From: a virus
Virus record (IMG/VR): IMGVR_UViG_3300034158_000123
Location: 1-22,518 of that record
DNA: 22,518 nt
Strand: one strand, 5' to 3'
A program made the translations under genes and the position numbers. Shown here one piece after another: positions 1 to 8,712 of the stretch (positions are counted from its first letter, which is position 1; each line of letters opens with the position of its first letter). Below the pieces are notes generated by a model, which was given only the letters and a program-made list of their open reading frames with translations, made no database searches and was not told the DNA's origin.

Positions 1-2868
1 TTACATAAAATATATATTTGACCATATATTATTTCCGGTATATACAAACCCTCTTGAATGTCGTCCCTGCGTTGCCAAACCTGTGTATGCAGCACCATCC
101 GCAAAAATGCAGGTTGCACAAACGCAACTGCTGTATGCGGTACTTTTGTTGGTTATTATGTGCATCTGACCAACAACCGGAACACTTGGAAGATATACAA
201 CAGGTGCAGCACTTGCACCGCAAACAATAACAAAAGCATCTGTATTTGCAAGTGTAGCATTTGCGGTAACAGTCCGGGGTGTCAACACAAGACCCGCTGT
301 TGTAATAGTGTTTGAAGCACTTATATTACAAGCCGTCACAGGACTATAAAAACAGAAATTGTTTGCTGTTGCATCGTGCCTATAACCATTATTGTTACAG
401 TAAATACCTTGTATTGACGTAGGTGTTATTTCTGTTTTTCCAACTGCACTTGCTATATTAATACGGTTAATACAAATGGTATTGCATAGGTTCAGGTCTT
501 CATTAAAACATTGACTACAATATAAAGCACAATTCAAAAATGTGCTTTGTTTCCTTTGTGTATATACATTATCAATACGGCAAATATTTGTTTTAAAATA
601 CACTGAAGTACCCGTAATTAAAGTATTTTGAAGGGTTAAACCGCCAATACTATAATAGTCATCAGAATTTGTTGGTGTTGTATTAACACAACAACTTAGT
701 TGCCTTAACACAACATTATTATTATCCAATAAACAAGTACTTGTACAAAGTGAATAATTACCCTGTCTGCTGTATTCGGTACATGTCCAGTTACATGTAT
801 CACCAACACAAGTATTTGTAGGTAATTGATAACAGTCAATTGCATATAAGTATATTCGGTTGGCATAAGTATTACCGCTGCACAAGGTAAACCGCTTGGT
901 TGTACAAAGTGAATTATAATTGTCAACTGCAAGGTTTGAACCTGCGGTCTGCTGTTCGTAAAATGTCAGGCAGGATAAATTACCACTACACCCCTGAATA
1001 GTAATATTGGCAGGACATAAACAGGCACATGATGTAATATTCATACATGACCCACAAAGCATATTTGCAACTGTTGTTGGGTTTCCGTTGTGAATAATAA
1101 TTCTTTCAACACTGTTAACATCTGCAATGCTTATAGAATGGGTTTGACTGTTCAGGTTTATAAAATTATCTTCAATACCTGAACTGTTGATATTCCAACC
1201 ACCAATACAACCACTACCAGCACAAACAATACCTGATACATTTGCATCAATAAGACAAGCATTACAAGCCTTTAACCCCTCTGCATTTAAGACGGTTTTT
1301 TTATTGGCCTCTGTAACGGTTTGACCAGTAACATTAGTGTATAATTCTATTTTTGGTGCGCCCGACTGCGTACCAGTTATGTATATTAAATTCTGTCTTG
1401 CAGGGTTGGTTTTATTACCCCATAGTGCAAATTCCCACCCTGAAACATCTGGCGGGTTTTTGGCATAAGTGTTGTATGCAGCGGGGTAGTATATCAATGC
1501 AGAAGTACTTGAAGTACCAAGAGTATAACGCATCCTGTAGCAACAATTTGCAACAGGAATTGTACAATTTATCATTGAAGTTGTGGTGCAAGTTCCAAAA
1601 TTGCAAACCAAATTACCTGAACAGTCATATAATGAAGGACAAACATTACCGTTATTCATTTGTAAGCAATGGCATACCTGCAATGTCCCGCCTGTTGTTT
1701 TAAATAAATTACTTTGTACATATTGACCTGCTGAATTTGAATCAACTTGGTAGAAAACCCCCGGTGGGGTGATATTACAGAAATAGTTGGCATTAACATT
1801 AACGAGACCAGGACCACAGGCTTTTGTAACATTCCAATTATCACAAACATATACCAAACAATTTGCACTGTCACCACTATATACACGCAAAAAACAACTG
1901 TGAGTACCGTTAGGGTCAGTTTGAAGTGACCAAAGTCCGTCATCTGGTTGAGCATAAAAACGGTCTTCGGGTATTACTTTAATACCAAATTTACCAACTT
2001 CTGGGTAATATGTCACACCTGAAACAGCACAAACACCGCCATTACCTATAACCAAGTCTGAAACGGTTTTCATTTTATCAACTACAAATTCACGGGCGTA
2101 CATTGCACAATTAACTCTAAGGTTTTGAAATTCTGCATTGCCTGTACTACCAACACAGAACCCCTGACCTGTTAAGGGGTCACTGATAAAAGGTACTGTT
2201 TTACTACAAAGTGCATCTGTTTTTACTATAGGACTAATAACACAAGTGCTACCAGTTACAATTGGCGACTTAATACAGGTACTACCACAAACAATAGGAC
2301 TTATAACACTTGTTGAAATGCTTGCAGGGGTTGTTATGTATGTGCAAGTGTTGGTTAAACAAATTCTTTTGGCATTATTTGTACGTATTTCCATTGCTGA
2401 GTTGTCAAGAGTTCCAACAACACCAACACCCAAAACACTTGCACCGAAAACGGTTTCAACTGCTTCTGAATGTGCAACAAAATAAGCATTGTTTACGCCC
2501 TGCATAACTACTGCATTGGACTTTTGTACATCTGAAGGAAAATAACAATGTAAATTGGTTGCTGTTGCTCCTGACCCCAATACATGAACCCTGAATTTGG
2601 GTGTTGCATTACCAATACCAATTTTACCTGCTGTTGTACTACCTGACTGGTAAATTATACTATTAACAACATTTGAAGGGGTTTCAAATACTGGTAAATA
2701 TCCTGCTGTTGTTCCAGTGCTTGCAGTAACATACCCTGTTAGGTCAACTGTTGAACCTGCACCACCTGAAGTAATTGCAGGTATAACAATACCTTCAAAG
2801 ACCTGACCACTGGTATAAACGCAACCTGACCTGCTGTCTGCTGTTTTTATTTTAGTTGTTAAATACAT
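1..2868 (-). CDS. Cysteine-rich tail fibre / receptor-binding protein
   Basis: A 955-aa protein and the last gene of the tail operon, as expected for a host-recognition fibre. The N-terminal 100 residues contain a GKIGIGNATPKFRV-type segment, common at the start of Bacteroidetes phage and surface fibre proteins. Residues around 190-220 hold hexapeptide-like repeats (SPIVxGSTC), suggesting a beta-helix. The last 100 residues resemble the usual beta-sandwich tip of phage fibres (VIVxG..APVVYLPSxPVxGQMHIITN, ending ..GNNIWSNIYFM). I count about 59 cysteines (6%), spread over nearly the whole length and often as CxxC, CxC or CC, whereas the tape measure and capsid have none that I can see. The 11-bp gap to the upstream gene holds a GTATTTAT motif only 4 nt from ATG. 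The TAA stop occupies the first three bases of the window. Fibre role is inferred from position and composition; the receptor is unknown. Confidence 0.75.
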   Translation of the reverse strand: MYLTTKIKTADSRSGCVYTSGQVFEGIVIPAITSGGAGSTVDLTGYVTASTGTTAGYLPVFETPSNVVNSIIYQSGSTTAGKIGIGNATPKFRVHVLGSGATATNLHCYFPSDVQKSNAVVMQGVNNAYFVAHSEAVETVFGASVLGVGVVGTLDNSAMEIRTNNAKRICLTNTCTYITTPASISTSVISPIVCGSTCIKSPIVTGSTCVISPIVKTDALCSKTVPFISDPLTGQGFCVGSTGNAEFQNLRVNCAMYAREFVVDKMKTVSDLVIGNGGVCAVSGVTYYPEVGKFGIKVIPEDRFYAQPDDGLWSLQTDPNGTHSCFLRVYSGDSANCLVYVCDNWNVTKACGPGLVNVNANYFCNITPPGVFYQVDSNSAGQYVQSNLFKTTGGTLQVCHCLQMNNGNVCPSLYDCSGNLVCNFGTCTTTSMINCTIPVANCCYRMRYTLGTSSTSALIYYPAAYNTYAKNPPDVSGWEFALWGNKTNPARQNLIYITGTQSGAPKIELYTNVTGQTVTEANKKTVLNAEGLKACNACLIDANVSGIVCAGSGCIGGWNINSSGIEDNFINLNSQTHSISIADVNSVERIIIHNGNPTTVANMLCGSCMNITSCACLCPANITIQGCSGNLSCLTFYEQQTAGSNLAVDNYNSLCTTKRFTLCSGNTYANRIYLYAIDCYQLPTNTCVGDTCNWTCTEYSRQGNYSLCTSTCLLDNNNVVLRQLSCCVNTTPTNSDDYYSIGGLTLQNTLITGTSVYFKTNICRIDNVYTQRKQSTFLNCALYCSQCFNEDLNLCNTICINRINIASAVGKTEITPTSIQGIYCNNNGYRHDATANNFCFYSPVTACNISASNTITTAGLVLTPRTVTANATLANTDAFVIVCGASAAPVVYLPSVPVVGQMHIITNKSTAYSSCVCATCIFADGAAYTGLATQGRHSRGFVYTGNNIWSNIYFM

Positions 2869-2872
2869 ACTT

Positions 2873-2880
2873 ATAAATAC
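2873..2880 (-). promoter_or_regulatory. GTATTTAT intercistronic motif before tail fibre gene
   Basis: Exact GTATTTAT on the coding strand, 4 nt before the fibre ATG and directly after the TAG stop of the baseplate gene. This is the closest spacing of the set; the others mostly lie 12-17 nt from ATG. Confidence 0.5.
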
Positions 2881-4952
2881 TATAGTTCGGTTATTGGTTC
2901 AGTATCTTCAACCATTTCCGTTAATGTTATTTGGTGTTGGTTTCTGAGTATATCTGACTTAATACCAGTAATTAGAAATTTCTTTCCCGGTAATTGGTCA
3001 TAAGTCATATAGCCTAATAATTCAGGGGTTCTATTTATTGTTCCAGATAAGTTATATGTAAAGTCATTATAGTTACTTATCCAACTTCTTAGATATAATT
3101 TACTTAAATTGGCCGTTATACCTTGTCGGGTATGCGTACTTATATAGTCATAATTAGTACCTGCACTATAATATATTGCACCCCGTTCACCTACAACACG
3201 GTAAAAAGTATCCGACAATAATAATTTTTGTTGCGGTGCTTCATTCTCAAAGTCCGGGTTCATATATGCAGTTAATTGAATATCACTTTTTGTCTGGTTT
3301 TCACTGTATTTGTTATTCATCGACAACTCAATTTTTTTTATCCAAATGTCTTTAATGGCTTGTTTGTTATCAACAAAGTCATTTGCATAGGCTTCGTAAC
3401 TGTCCAATATTCTGATATTAAGTTTTCCATTTATTCCGTTATAGTCTGGCCAAGGGGTCATTAATTGTATATACCCATAGTCAAGCACTTCCATCACTGT
3501 ATCAATAATATCATTGTGTTTATTATATATCCATTGGTCATTGACAGGAATTACATACCCCTGATAAGGGTCTGACTTAAAATAATATGGAACTCTCAAA
3601 TATTGACCAGTACCACCCGTGTAAACATCCCAACGACCCGGACCAAAAGTGTTATTCTGAAAAATAAGGTCATTCATAAAAACCTGTATATGCAATTGAA
3701 CATTATAAAGGTCATGTACACCTGCAATTATGTTTTCAGGTGCTTGGTATGCATCTTTTGTTCTAAAATATACTTGTAAACCAAATTTTATATTAGTAAA
3801 ACTACGATACTGAGTAATAAAAAACGGAAATTCATAATTAAAGTCAAATGCAACACCTGCTGTTGAAGGGTTTTGTTTTATAAGTACAAATTCGCTTTTA
3901 GTACCGTTTTCCTGACCCATACCGTCAACCTCTGCCATTTTTGTAGTACCACTGTGGTTAACAACATAACTTTTATTATAATACTTATATCTGAATTTAT
4001 AATTACTATCTGTTCCAATATTTACAGTGCTGCCAGTTTCGTATATATCAACTGCACTTGGTTGGTAATTAAAAACAACATCTTGGTAATACGGACTGTA
4101 ATTTAATTTAACACTATTGTAACTACTAATTTGTTCTTTGTTCATATCGTTTTCACTATAGTCACTTATGTCACCATTGCTTAAATTAAGGTTTTCTTGA
4201 CCTAAATAACTATAGTCAGTTAGACTGTACTTTTTAAAAACTCCTGTATCTTGGAGTTCTGCAATATGGTCAGTAATTACTATAGTGTTTCCAACTTGTT
4301 TTATGTATGCTACATATCCTTTTAATAACATTTCAAGTGCATCGTAACTACTACATACCTCATTTTCTTCATCGTAAAAGGTATCTGAAATTAAATAACT
4401 ACCATGAAATAGGGTTTCTTCATCACTGGGAGTTATTTCGTTACATGTTGTAGTTAATTTAATATATAGATATTCCAGATATTCTAAATTAATTTTATTC
4501 AAGCAATATTGTAATATTTGCCATTTGGTTAATATCTGGCCTTTAATTTTCTGGCCTTGGTCATCTGTGAGTTTATAACGTTGCAATAAATTCAATGCAT
4601 TATTAAAATGAAATTCAATTGTATAAATGTTGTTTGACATTGTTGTATTGAATTGTTCAGTTTTTAAATAACCATCAAAAACAACATCTGCGTTACATTT
4701 AACAACAATTTTAAACCTCTGCATATTGGCAGTACGTAACCAGTCGTATTGGTCAGCATATTCACTTACAAGCGTTAAATTACAGTTAGCAACTCTAATT
4801 ACTTGAAATTTGGTTGCAATGTTGGGTCTGTCAATAAATAAACTATTAATTAAACAAGTGCTTGTAGAACCCGTGTACTGGTTATCATAGATATATACGC
4901 TGTATATGTCATTACTTAATTGTTGTATTGTGTCGCCTGTTAGTCTTAACAT
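2880..4952 (-). CDS. Putative baseplate / distal tail protein
   Basis: A 690-aa protein between the tape measure and the fibre, the place of distal-tail (Dit) or tail-associated (Tal) proteins in siphoviruses. The N-terminal 130 residues read as mixed beta structure with a segment like those of baseplate hub proteins (..MQRFKIVVKCNADVVFDGYLKTE), followed by long aromatic- and Asn-rich beta-type sequence. No signal peptide, membrane segment or enzymatic motif was recognised. Its ATG shares one base with the tape-measure stop (TAATG), so translation is probably coupled. It ends in TAG, one of the few non-TAA stops here. The function comes from gene order and composition rather than a specific signature, so a plain structural tail protein is the alternative. 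Confidence 0.6.
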   Translation of the reverse strand: MLRLTGDTIQQLSNDIYSVYIYDNQYTGSTSTCLINSLFIDRPNIATKFQVIRVANCNLTLVSEYADQYDWLRTANMQRFKIVVKCNADVVFDGYLKTEQFNTTMSNNIYTIEFHFNNALNLLQRYKLTDDQGQKIKGQILTKWQILQYCLNKINLEYLEYLYIKLTTTCNEITPSDEETLFHGSYLISDTFYDEENEVCSSYDALEMLLKGYVAYIKQVGNTIVITDHIAELQDTGVFKKYSLTDYSYLGQENLNLSNGDISDYSENDMNKEQISSYNSVKLNYSPYYQDVVFNYQPSAVDIYETGSTVNIGTDSNYKFRYKYYNKSYVVNHSGTTKMAEVDGMGQENGTKSEFVLIKQNPSTAGVAFDFNYEFPFFITQYRSFTNIKFGLQVYFRTKDAYQAPENIIAGVHDLYNVQLHIQVFMNDLIFQNNTFGPGRWDVYTGGTGQYLRVPYYFKSDPYQGYVIPVNDQWIYNKHNDIIDTVMEVLDYGYIQLMTPWPDYNGINGKLNIRILDSYEAYANDFVDNKQAIKDIWIKKIELSMNNKYSENQTKSDIQLTAYMNPDFENEAPQQKLLLSDTFYRVVGERGAIYYSAGTNYDYISTHTRQGITANLSKLYLRSWISNYNDFTYNLSGTINRTPELLGYMTYDQLPGKKFLITGIKSDILRNQHQITLTEMVEDTEPITEL

Positions 4953-6586
4953 TATATTGAATTTTTGCCTTTATTATAATTATTTAATACACCTACAAGG
5001 GTGTCACCTTCAATTCTGAAAGTAACTGCACTACCACCAAAACCACCTAAACCACCTAACATACTTCGGCTTTGTTGGTTTGAATATACTTGAGTGTTAG
5101 CAGGTAGTTTTACTATTTCCGGGCCTCTTTCACCTACCAATGCATAACCAGTATTCGGAACTATACCACCTGTGGCAAAACTACCAACTAAGGAATTAAA
5201 TGCGGTTTTTGCTAAACCACCTGCTGCTGCTGCCATTACAGGGGCAATGATATAACCAAAAGGTACTTTGGTTGACCAGTCTTTTAATGCACTTGCAACC
5301 ATTGTTGCAACTGCCTGACTTATTAAAGTGCCAATAATACCTTTAACTGCTTGTTTTAATTGCTGTCCGAACTTCTTAAAATTATCTGCACCCTGTCCCA
5401 AAACATCTGCCAATTTACCAAAACTGGTTTCCATTGCATTTGTAAGACTTTCTGCAAGACTTGGCATTTCTTCTGCCATTACTTTCATGCGTTCATGCAT
5501 AATGTCCAACATTTGCACACCCGTTGAAAGTGCAGGACTACTTTTAGGTAATTTACTAAAGTCCGGTTGTGGTAATGCTGCACCACTAACACCACCGTCT
5601 TTACTCTGCATTGTTTGCATTGGGTTTGCTTTCCAGTCTGCTTGCTGTTTTTCCCTCTGCACTTGTGCTTCTGCCTGTTCACTGAGTTTATTGGTTAATT
5701 TAATTGTTTCTTTCAATGACTGGTTGTACTGTGTACGCATTCCAATTAACTCTGCTTCTTTCTCGTTAACCTTTTGCCTGTTGTCTTGGTTGTCAGCACT
5801 AATTGACATTTCTTCCCTGAGTTGTTTTAACTCCAAGGCTTTCTGGTTATAATTCAATTCAAATAATGCTTTATTTGCCTGTTCTAATTGCTTAGTAAAG
5901 TCAAGTCTTTCAACACTGCTAAAATTTTCTTCGTCTCGTGCTTTGGCTTGTAGTTCAGATATTCTTTCCTCAATTTTGGCTTTTCTAAGTGCGTAGGTTT
6001 CGTTGAAGTCTTCTAATTTATCTTGTGTTTCATTAAGTTTCTTGGCATTTTCAATACCGTCCTTTATACTATCATTCCAACCTGTAAACGCTGCTTTAGC
6101 GTCTTCGGCTGCACCTTTAAAGTCACCTTTAAAAAGTTTTACTATTGCCGAACCAAGAAAAGTAATTTTCTCCAATACGGTATTAATAACGGCTTTGATA
6201 ATATCAAAAACTTTACGCATAGTGTCCGAACCTTCATCGGTTCTTTTCATCCAACCAATAAGACCAGCAATAGCAACAGAAATACCAAGAATAATTGCAC
6301 CAATTCCGGTTGCAATAAATGCTGTTTTCACGCTTCCAAAAGCAGGTATAAGTGCTGACATTGCTGACTTTATACCACCAAACACCCCATTTAATGCACC
6401 AAATTGCTGACCCAATTGGGGTAACGCTTGACTGGTAAGACTGGCAAAACTTGACTTAATTGCATTATTACCACCAACAATACTGTTTTGTAGGTTCTTT
6501 GCATCCTTGCTGAACTTTTGCGCTCCTGTTGTGAACCCTGCTGCATTAAGTCCAACTTTAACACCTACTGAAAAGTCTTTATTCAT
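4952..6586 (-). CDS. Tail tape measure protein
   Basis: A 544-aa protein setting tail length and threading the tail lumen. The N-terminus is Gly/Ala/Phe-rich, with a hydrophobic segment at residues 86-113 (AFIATGIGAIILGISVAIAGLIGW split over the core), typical of tape measures. A long charged helical, coiled-coil-like stretch follows (about 185-315). Near residues 470-495 is the widespread ATGGIVPN..VGERGPEIVKLP signature of tape-measure C-termini. At roughly 0.15 nm per residue this predicts a tail near 80 nm (inference). It follows the tail chaperone pair, as expected. A GTATTTAT motif lies 12 nt before ATG, and the stop overlaps the next ATG. No cysteines seen. Confidence 0.9.
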   Translation of the reverse strand: MNKDFSVGVKVGLNAAGFTTGAQKFSKDAKNLQNSIVGGNNAIKSSFASLTSQALPQLGQQFGALNGVFGGIKSAMSALIPAFGSVKTAFIATGIGAIILGISVAIAGLIGWMKRTDEGSDTMRKVFDIIKAVINTVLEKITFLGSAIVKLFKGDFKGAAEDAKAAFTGWNDSIKDGIENAKKLNETQDKLEDFNETYALRKAKIEERISELQAKARDEENFSSVERLDFTKQLEQANKALFELNYNQKALELKQLREEMSISADNQDNRQKVNEKEAELIGMRTQYNQSLKETIKLTNKLSEQAEAQVQREKQQADWKANPMQTMQSKDGGVSGAALPQPDFSKLPKSSPALSTGVQMLDIMHERMKVMAEEMPSLAESLTNAMETSFGKLADVLGQGADNFKKFGQQLKQAVKGIIGTLISQAVATMVASALKDWSTKVPFGYIIAPVMAAAAGGLAKTAFNSLVGSFATGGIVPNTGYALVGERGPEIVKLPANTQVYSNQQSRSMLGGLGGFGGSAVTFRIEGDTLVGVLNNYNKGKNSI

Positions 6587-6598
6587 TTTAATTTTATT

Positions 6599-6606
6599 AT
6601 AAATAC
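6599..6606 (-). promoter_or_regulatory. GTATTTAT motif before tape measure gene
   Basis: Exact octamer 12 nt before ATG, extended on the coding strand to GTATTTATAATAAAA and containing the palindrome TTTATAATAAA. It lies in the 21-bp gap after the chaperone stop. Confidence 0.55.
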
Positions 6607-6607
6607 T

Positions 6608-6844
6608 TTATTGGGGTTTTGCTTTTGGTATTACAATTGTTTTATTCATTCTCTTTTTATGCAATTCCAATACTTTCTGCTTATCTGCTTGTTTTTGTTC
6701 AGGGGTCAGGGTTGGGGTTTTGTTATCCCAAGGCAGTTTAACTTCACCCCCAAATGCTTTACATATTAACCGTGTCTGTTCCCAACGGTCTTTATAATTG
6801 TCTTCAATTGCCTTAAAAATTGCATCGGTTTCCCGTTCTGACAT
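6608..6844 (-). CDS. T-domain of tail assembly chaperone, probably reached by -1 frameshift
   Basis: A 78-codon frame from its first ATG, but the same frame is open without a stop back to the A-run at 6923-6931 in the upstream gene. A -1 slip there would give one fused protein of about 220 aa (7269 to 6608), the arrangement of lambda G and GT. The frame encodes residues such as ..YFLYEMSERETDAIFKAIEDN.. before and across the ATG, then WEQTRLICKAFGGE, a Trp/Arg-containing segment often seen in the T half of siphovirus tail chaperones. It contacts the tape measure during tail assembly in the cytoplasm (family knowledge). The ATG at 6844 has no good leader of its own, so independent translation seems less likely. 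The tape measure follows directly. Confidence 0.75.
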   Translation of the reverse strand: MSERETDAIFKAIEDNYKDRWEQTRLICKAFGGEVKLPWDNKTPTLTPEQKQADKQKVLELHKKRMNKTIVIPKAKPQ

Positions 6845-6912
6845 TTCATAAAGGAAATATTCAGTACTAATATTGGTGTTTGTGCTAATACTGGCAAAAA
6901 TGTCAAATATGC

Positions 6913-7269
6913 TTACTTCTGCTTTTTTTTTGCTGTGGGTGTTTGCGAAGTCTTTGTTTGCTGTGACATAAATTTATTAAATTGTGTAAGTTGAACAGTT
7001 TCAAACATATCTTTAACCTCACCTGAATTTATTTGTATTTCATTTTCTTTGTCCATTTCATCACAAAATTCATCAAATGACATAATAAATGTGTTTCTAT
7101 TTGCACCTTTTAGAAAAGAATAAAATAACATCATTGTATCTGTAAACCCTATTCCGTTTTCAAGTTCTGAAACGAACTTACCTGAAAGTGTTTCATATAT
7201 TATTATTCCTTTATTTGTTTTTCTTAATTCGTATTCTTTGTCTTGAATTTTAATTACTATGCTTTCCAT
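6913..7269 (-). CDS. Tail assembly chaperone (G-like)
   Basis: A 118-aa acidic protein lying between the major tail protein and the tape measure, the fixed location of tail chaperones. It begins with a beta-rich segment (..IVIKIQDKEYELRKTNKGIIIYE..) followed by helices, and ends in a Lys-rich tail encoded across nine consecutive A residues (A-K-K-K). This run is a likely -1 slippery site leading into the downstream T-domain, so most ribosomes would make this short form and a minority the long one. A GTATTTAT motif lies 15 nt before ATG, downstream of a strong terminator. Sequence similarity to named chaperones is weak by eye; the call rests on position, size and the frameshift layout. Confidence 0.75.
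   Translation of the reverse strand: MESIVIKIQDKEYELRKTNKGIIIYETLSGKFVSELENGIGFTDTMMLFYSFLKGANRNTFIMSFDEFCDEMDKENEIQINSGEVKDMFETVQLTQFNKFMSQQTKTSQTPTAKKKQK
6923..6931 (-). other. Putative -1 ribosomal frameshift slip site
   Basis: Nine A on the coding strand followed by G, in zero frame GCA AAA AAA AAG. It contains the A-AAA-AAG heptamer known from dnaX-type slippage. Zero frame stops at 6913-6915; the -1 frame continues GCA GAA GTA AGC and stays open to 6608. Confidence 0.75.
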
Positions 7270-7284
7270 AAATTATATTTTAAT

Positions 7285-7292
7285 ATAAATAC
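7285..7292 (-). promoter_or_regulatory. GTATTTAT motif before tail chaperone gene
   Basis: Exact octamer 15 nt before ATG, located between the terminator at 7315-7339 and the chaperone gene. If the terminator is efficient, this gene needs a new transcript start here. Confidence 0.55.
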
Positions 7293-7314
7293 AGACAAAA
7301 CATAAAAAGGAAAT

Positions 7315-7339
7315 AAAAAAAGCGGGTGTTTAACCCGCT
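7315..7339 (-). terminator. Rho-independent terminator after major tail protein
   Basis: A perfect 7-bp stem AGCGGGT/ACCCGCT with a 5-nt loop, followed on the minus strand by TTTTTTATTT. It lies about 53 bp after the tail-tube stop. Confidence 0.85.
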
Positions 7340-7392
7340 CTTTCAGAAAGTAAATAATAAATAAAATTAAAATAACAAAAAAAGAGAATGTC

Positions 7393-7824
7393 TTATTCGT
7401 TTAATGTCCAATTACCAACGCCCGTAAAGGTTACATTATAACCTACTGCACCGTCAATACCTGAAGTAATACCCAAGTCAGTAATTTTTGTCTGACCACT
7501 AATGTAAACACTTGCTGTATCTAATTCCTGTGGTAAGTCTTGACCGTCTGCAAGACCAAAACTAAAGTTTATGTTTGTTTGTTTTGCTTTGTACATTTTC
7601 AAAAGTCCAGTCATGTTAGTATAACCAGTTGTTACAAAGTCTACATCACCGTCAACAGTTAAATTCCATTCGTCATCACCTAAAAGAAAACTTTTACCAT
7701 TACGGTTTTTTAAGTCAATTTTTTCGGGTGTGGTTTTAAATGCAACTGTTTTGCTCCAACCAACAGGACTTGTAGTACCTGTACCTGCCCAAAATAAGAA
7801 GTCTTTACCAAGAATATTTGCCAT
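7393..7824 (-). CDS. Major tail (tube) protein
   Basis: A 143-aa protein of the size and beta-rich character of siphovirus tail-tube subunits (MANILGKDFLFWAG.. then ..WNLTVDGDVDFVTTGYTNM.. and a C-terminal ..GYNVTFTGVGNWTLN). It lies between the tail-terminator gene and the chaperone pair, the standard site for the tube protein. Many copies stack around the tape measure (family knowledge). It has its own GTATTTAT motif 38 nt upstream and a strong terminator downstream, making it a near-independent expression unit, in line with high-copy need. No cysteine seen. Confidence 0.8.
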   Translation of the reverse strand: MANILGKDFLFWAGTGTTSPVGWSKTVAFKTTPEKIDLKNRNGKSFLLGDDEWNLTVDGDVDFVTTGYTNMTGLLKMYKAKQTNINFSFGLADGQDLPQELDTASVYISGQTKITDLGITSGIDGAVGYNVTFTGVGNWTLNE

Positions 7825-7862
7825 TATGTATAATATTTTTAATTGTTTGCTATAATTTTTAT

Positions 7863-7870
7863 ATAAATAC
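7863..7870 (-). promoter_or_regulatory. GTATTTAT motif before major tail protein gene
   Basis: Exact octamer, 38 nt before ATG and so the most distant of the set. The gap between motif and start is A/T-rich. Confidence 0.5.
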
Positions 7871-7883
7871 TCGGTGTTGTTTT

Positions 7884-8258
7884 TTAATTCGTTTGGAATT
7901 CAAATATTAATGTTTGTACCCATACCTGCCCGTCTGTCTGTTCATCGTCTCCAACTATTCTACAACCTTTAACCAAGATATTATTATAACTACCTGTTTG
8001 GTTTTCAAATAGTGTTCTAATTATTTCAATGTAAAATAGGCTTTCATCATAAGTGCTACCCATTACATCAATTCTAACAGTGCTGCTATTATAAACAACA
8101 CCATTGCGGTTATATTCGGGTCTCTCTGCTGTTCGTTTATAAACAACATAGGGTAATTGTGCATTAACTGCAAGCAATGCATTAAAACTTGTTATACCAG
8201 TTAAGGCAGTACAACCACTGAGTTTATAATAAGTGTATTTGTTTATACTGAGTGCCAT
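7884..8258 (-). CDS. Tail terminator / completion protein (DUF3168-like)
   Basis: A 124-aa protein between an HK97 gp10-like protein and the tube protein, where the tail-terminator (lambda U-like) protein is normally encoded. The core ..LPYVVYKRTAERPEYNRNG.. followed by ..VRIDVMGSTYDESLFYIEII.. matches the general look of DUF3168 tail-completion proteins (a Pro-Tyr-Val-Val-Tyr strand, then a strand-helix with Y/D residues). Its start lies 2 nt from the upstream stop, so it is translationally coupled. The role, capping the tail tube at the head end, follows from family and position. Confidence 0.7.
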   Translation of the reverse strand: MALSINKYTYYKLSGCTALTGITSFNALLAVNAQLPYVVYKRTAERPEYNRNGVVYNSSTVRIDVMGSTYDESLFYIEIIRTLFENQTGSYNNILVKGCRIVGDDEQTDGQVWVQTLIFEFQTN

Positions 8259-8260
8259 AT

Positions 8261-8707
8261 TTAATATTTTTTATTGTATTTGTCAATTACTTTATTTAAA
8301 GCGTCTTCCATTGTCTTTACTATTCCATTATAAATAAGGTCTTCAGTTGCTTCAACTGCTCTGCTAAACCATTTATTACCCGTCACCCTACCTGTTGGGT
8401 GAACCTTACCTTTTTTACTAATGTATTGTCTATCCTGCGTTCCCTCTTCCTGTATATGTCCCAAATAGCCTTTATAAGGTCTAAACTTTCTTGCTCCAAC
8501 AGTTGCAATACCTGCACCTTTACTGACCTTAACACCTACAGACTTTTTTAAATTCTCTCCTACTGCATTGTCTTTTGCTGCTTCAATTAAAGGTTTACTG
8601 GCTTCATTAAAACCTGTTCGCATAACATCTTTTTGCAACCTGCTGTCATACTCATTTAGTGCCTTTGTGAATTCCTCTAACCCTTCCATTTTAAAATTAT
8701 ATTCCAT
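8261..8707 (-). CDS. HK97 gp10-like head-tail / tail-completion protein
   Basis: A 148-aa basic protein. It opens with an amphipathic helix (MEGLEEFTKALNEYDSRL..), followed by ..EASKPLIEAAKDNAV.. and a glycine-containing ..GHIQEEGTQ.. segment. The end ..WFSRAVEATEDLI.. is characteristic of the HK97 gp10 family. The family acts at the head-tail joint or in tail completion. It lies between the head-closure and tail-terminator genes, with gaps of 5 and 2 nt, so the block from 9358 to 7884 reads as one coupled set. Confidence 0.8.
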   Translation of the reverse strand: MEYNFKMEGLEEFTKALNEYDSRLQKDVMRTGFNEASKPLIEAAKDNAVGENLKKSVGVKVSKGAGIATVGARKFRPYKGYLGHIQEEGTQDRQYISKKGKVHPTGRVTGNKWFSRAVEATEDLIYNGIVKTMEDALNKVIDKYNKKY

Positions 8708-8712
8708 TGGTA

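Noticed and set aside
1-2868. The Cys-rich frame being a wrong-frame artefact
   Set aside because: It is open for 955 codons, has a recognisable fibre-like N-terminus and C-terminal tip, and the alternative frames are broken.
5328-5852. Long plus-strand open frame of 174 codons opposite the tape measure gene
   Set aside because: It mirrors a well-supported minus-strand gene, has a Cys/Ser/Leu-heavy unnatural composition, and no plus-strand gene context. Other plus-strand frames are similar shadows.
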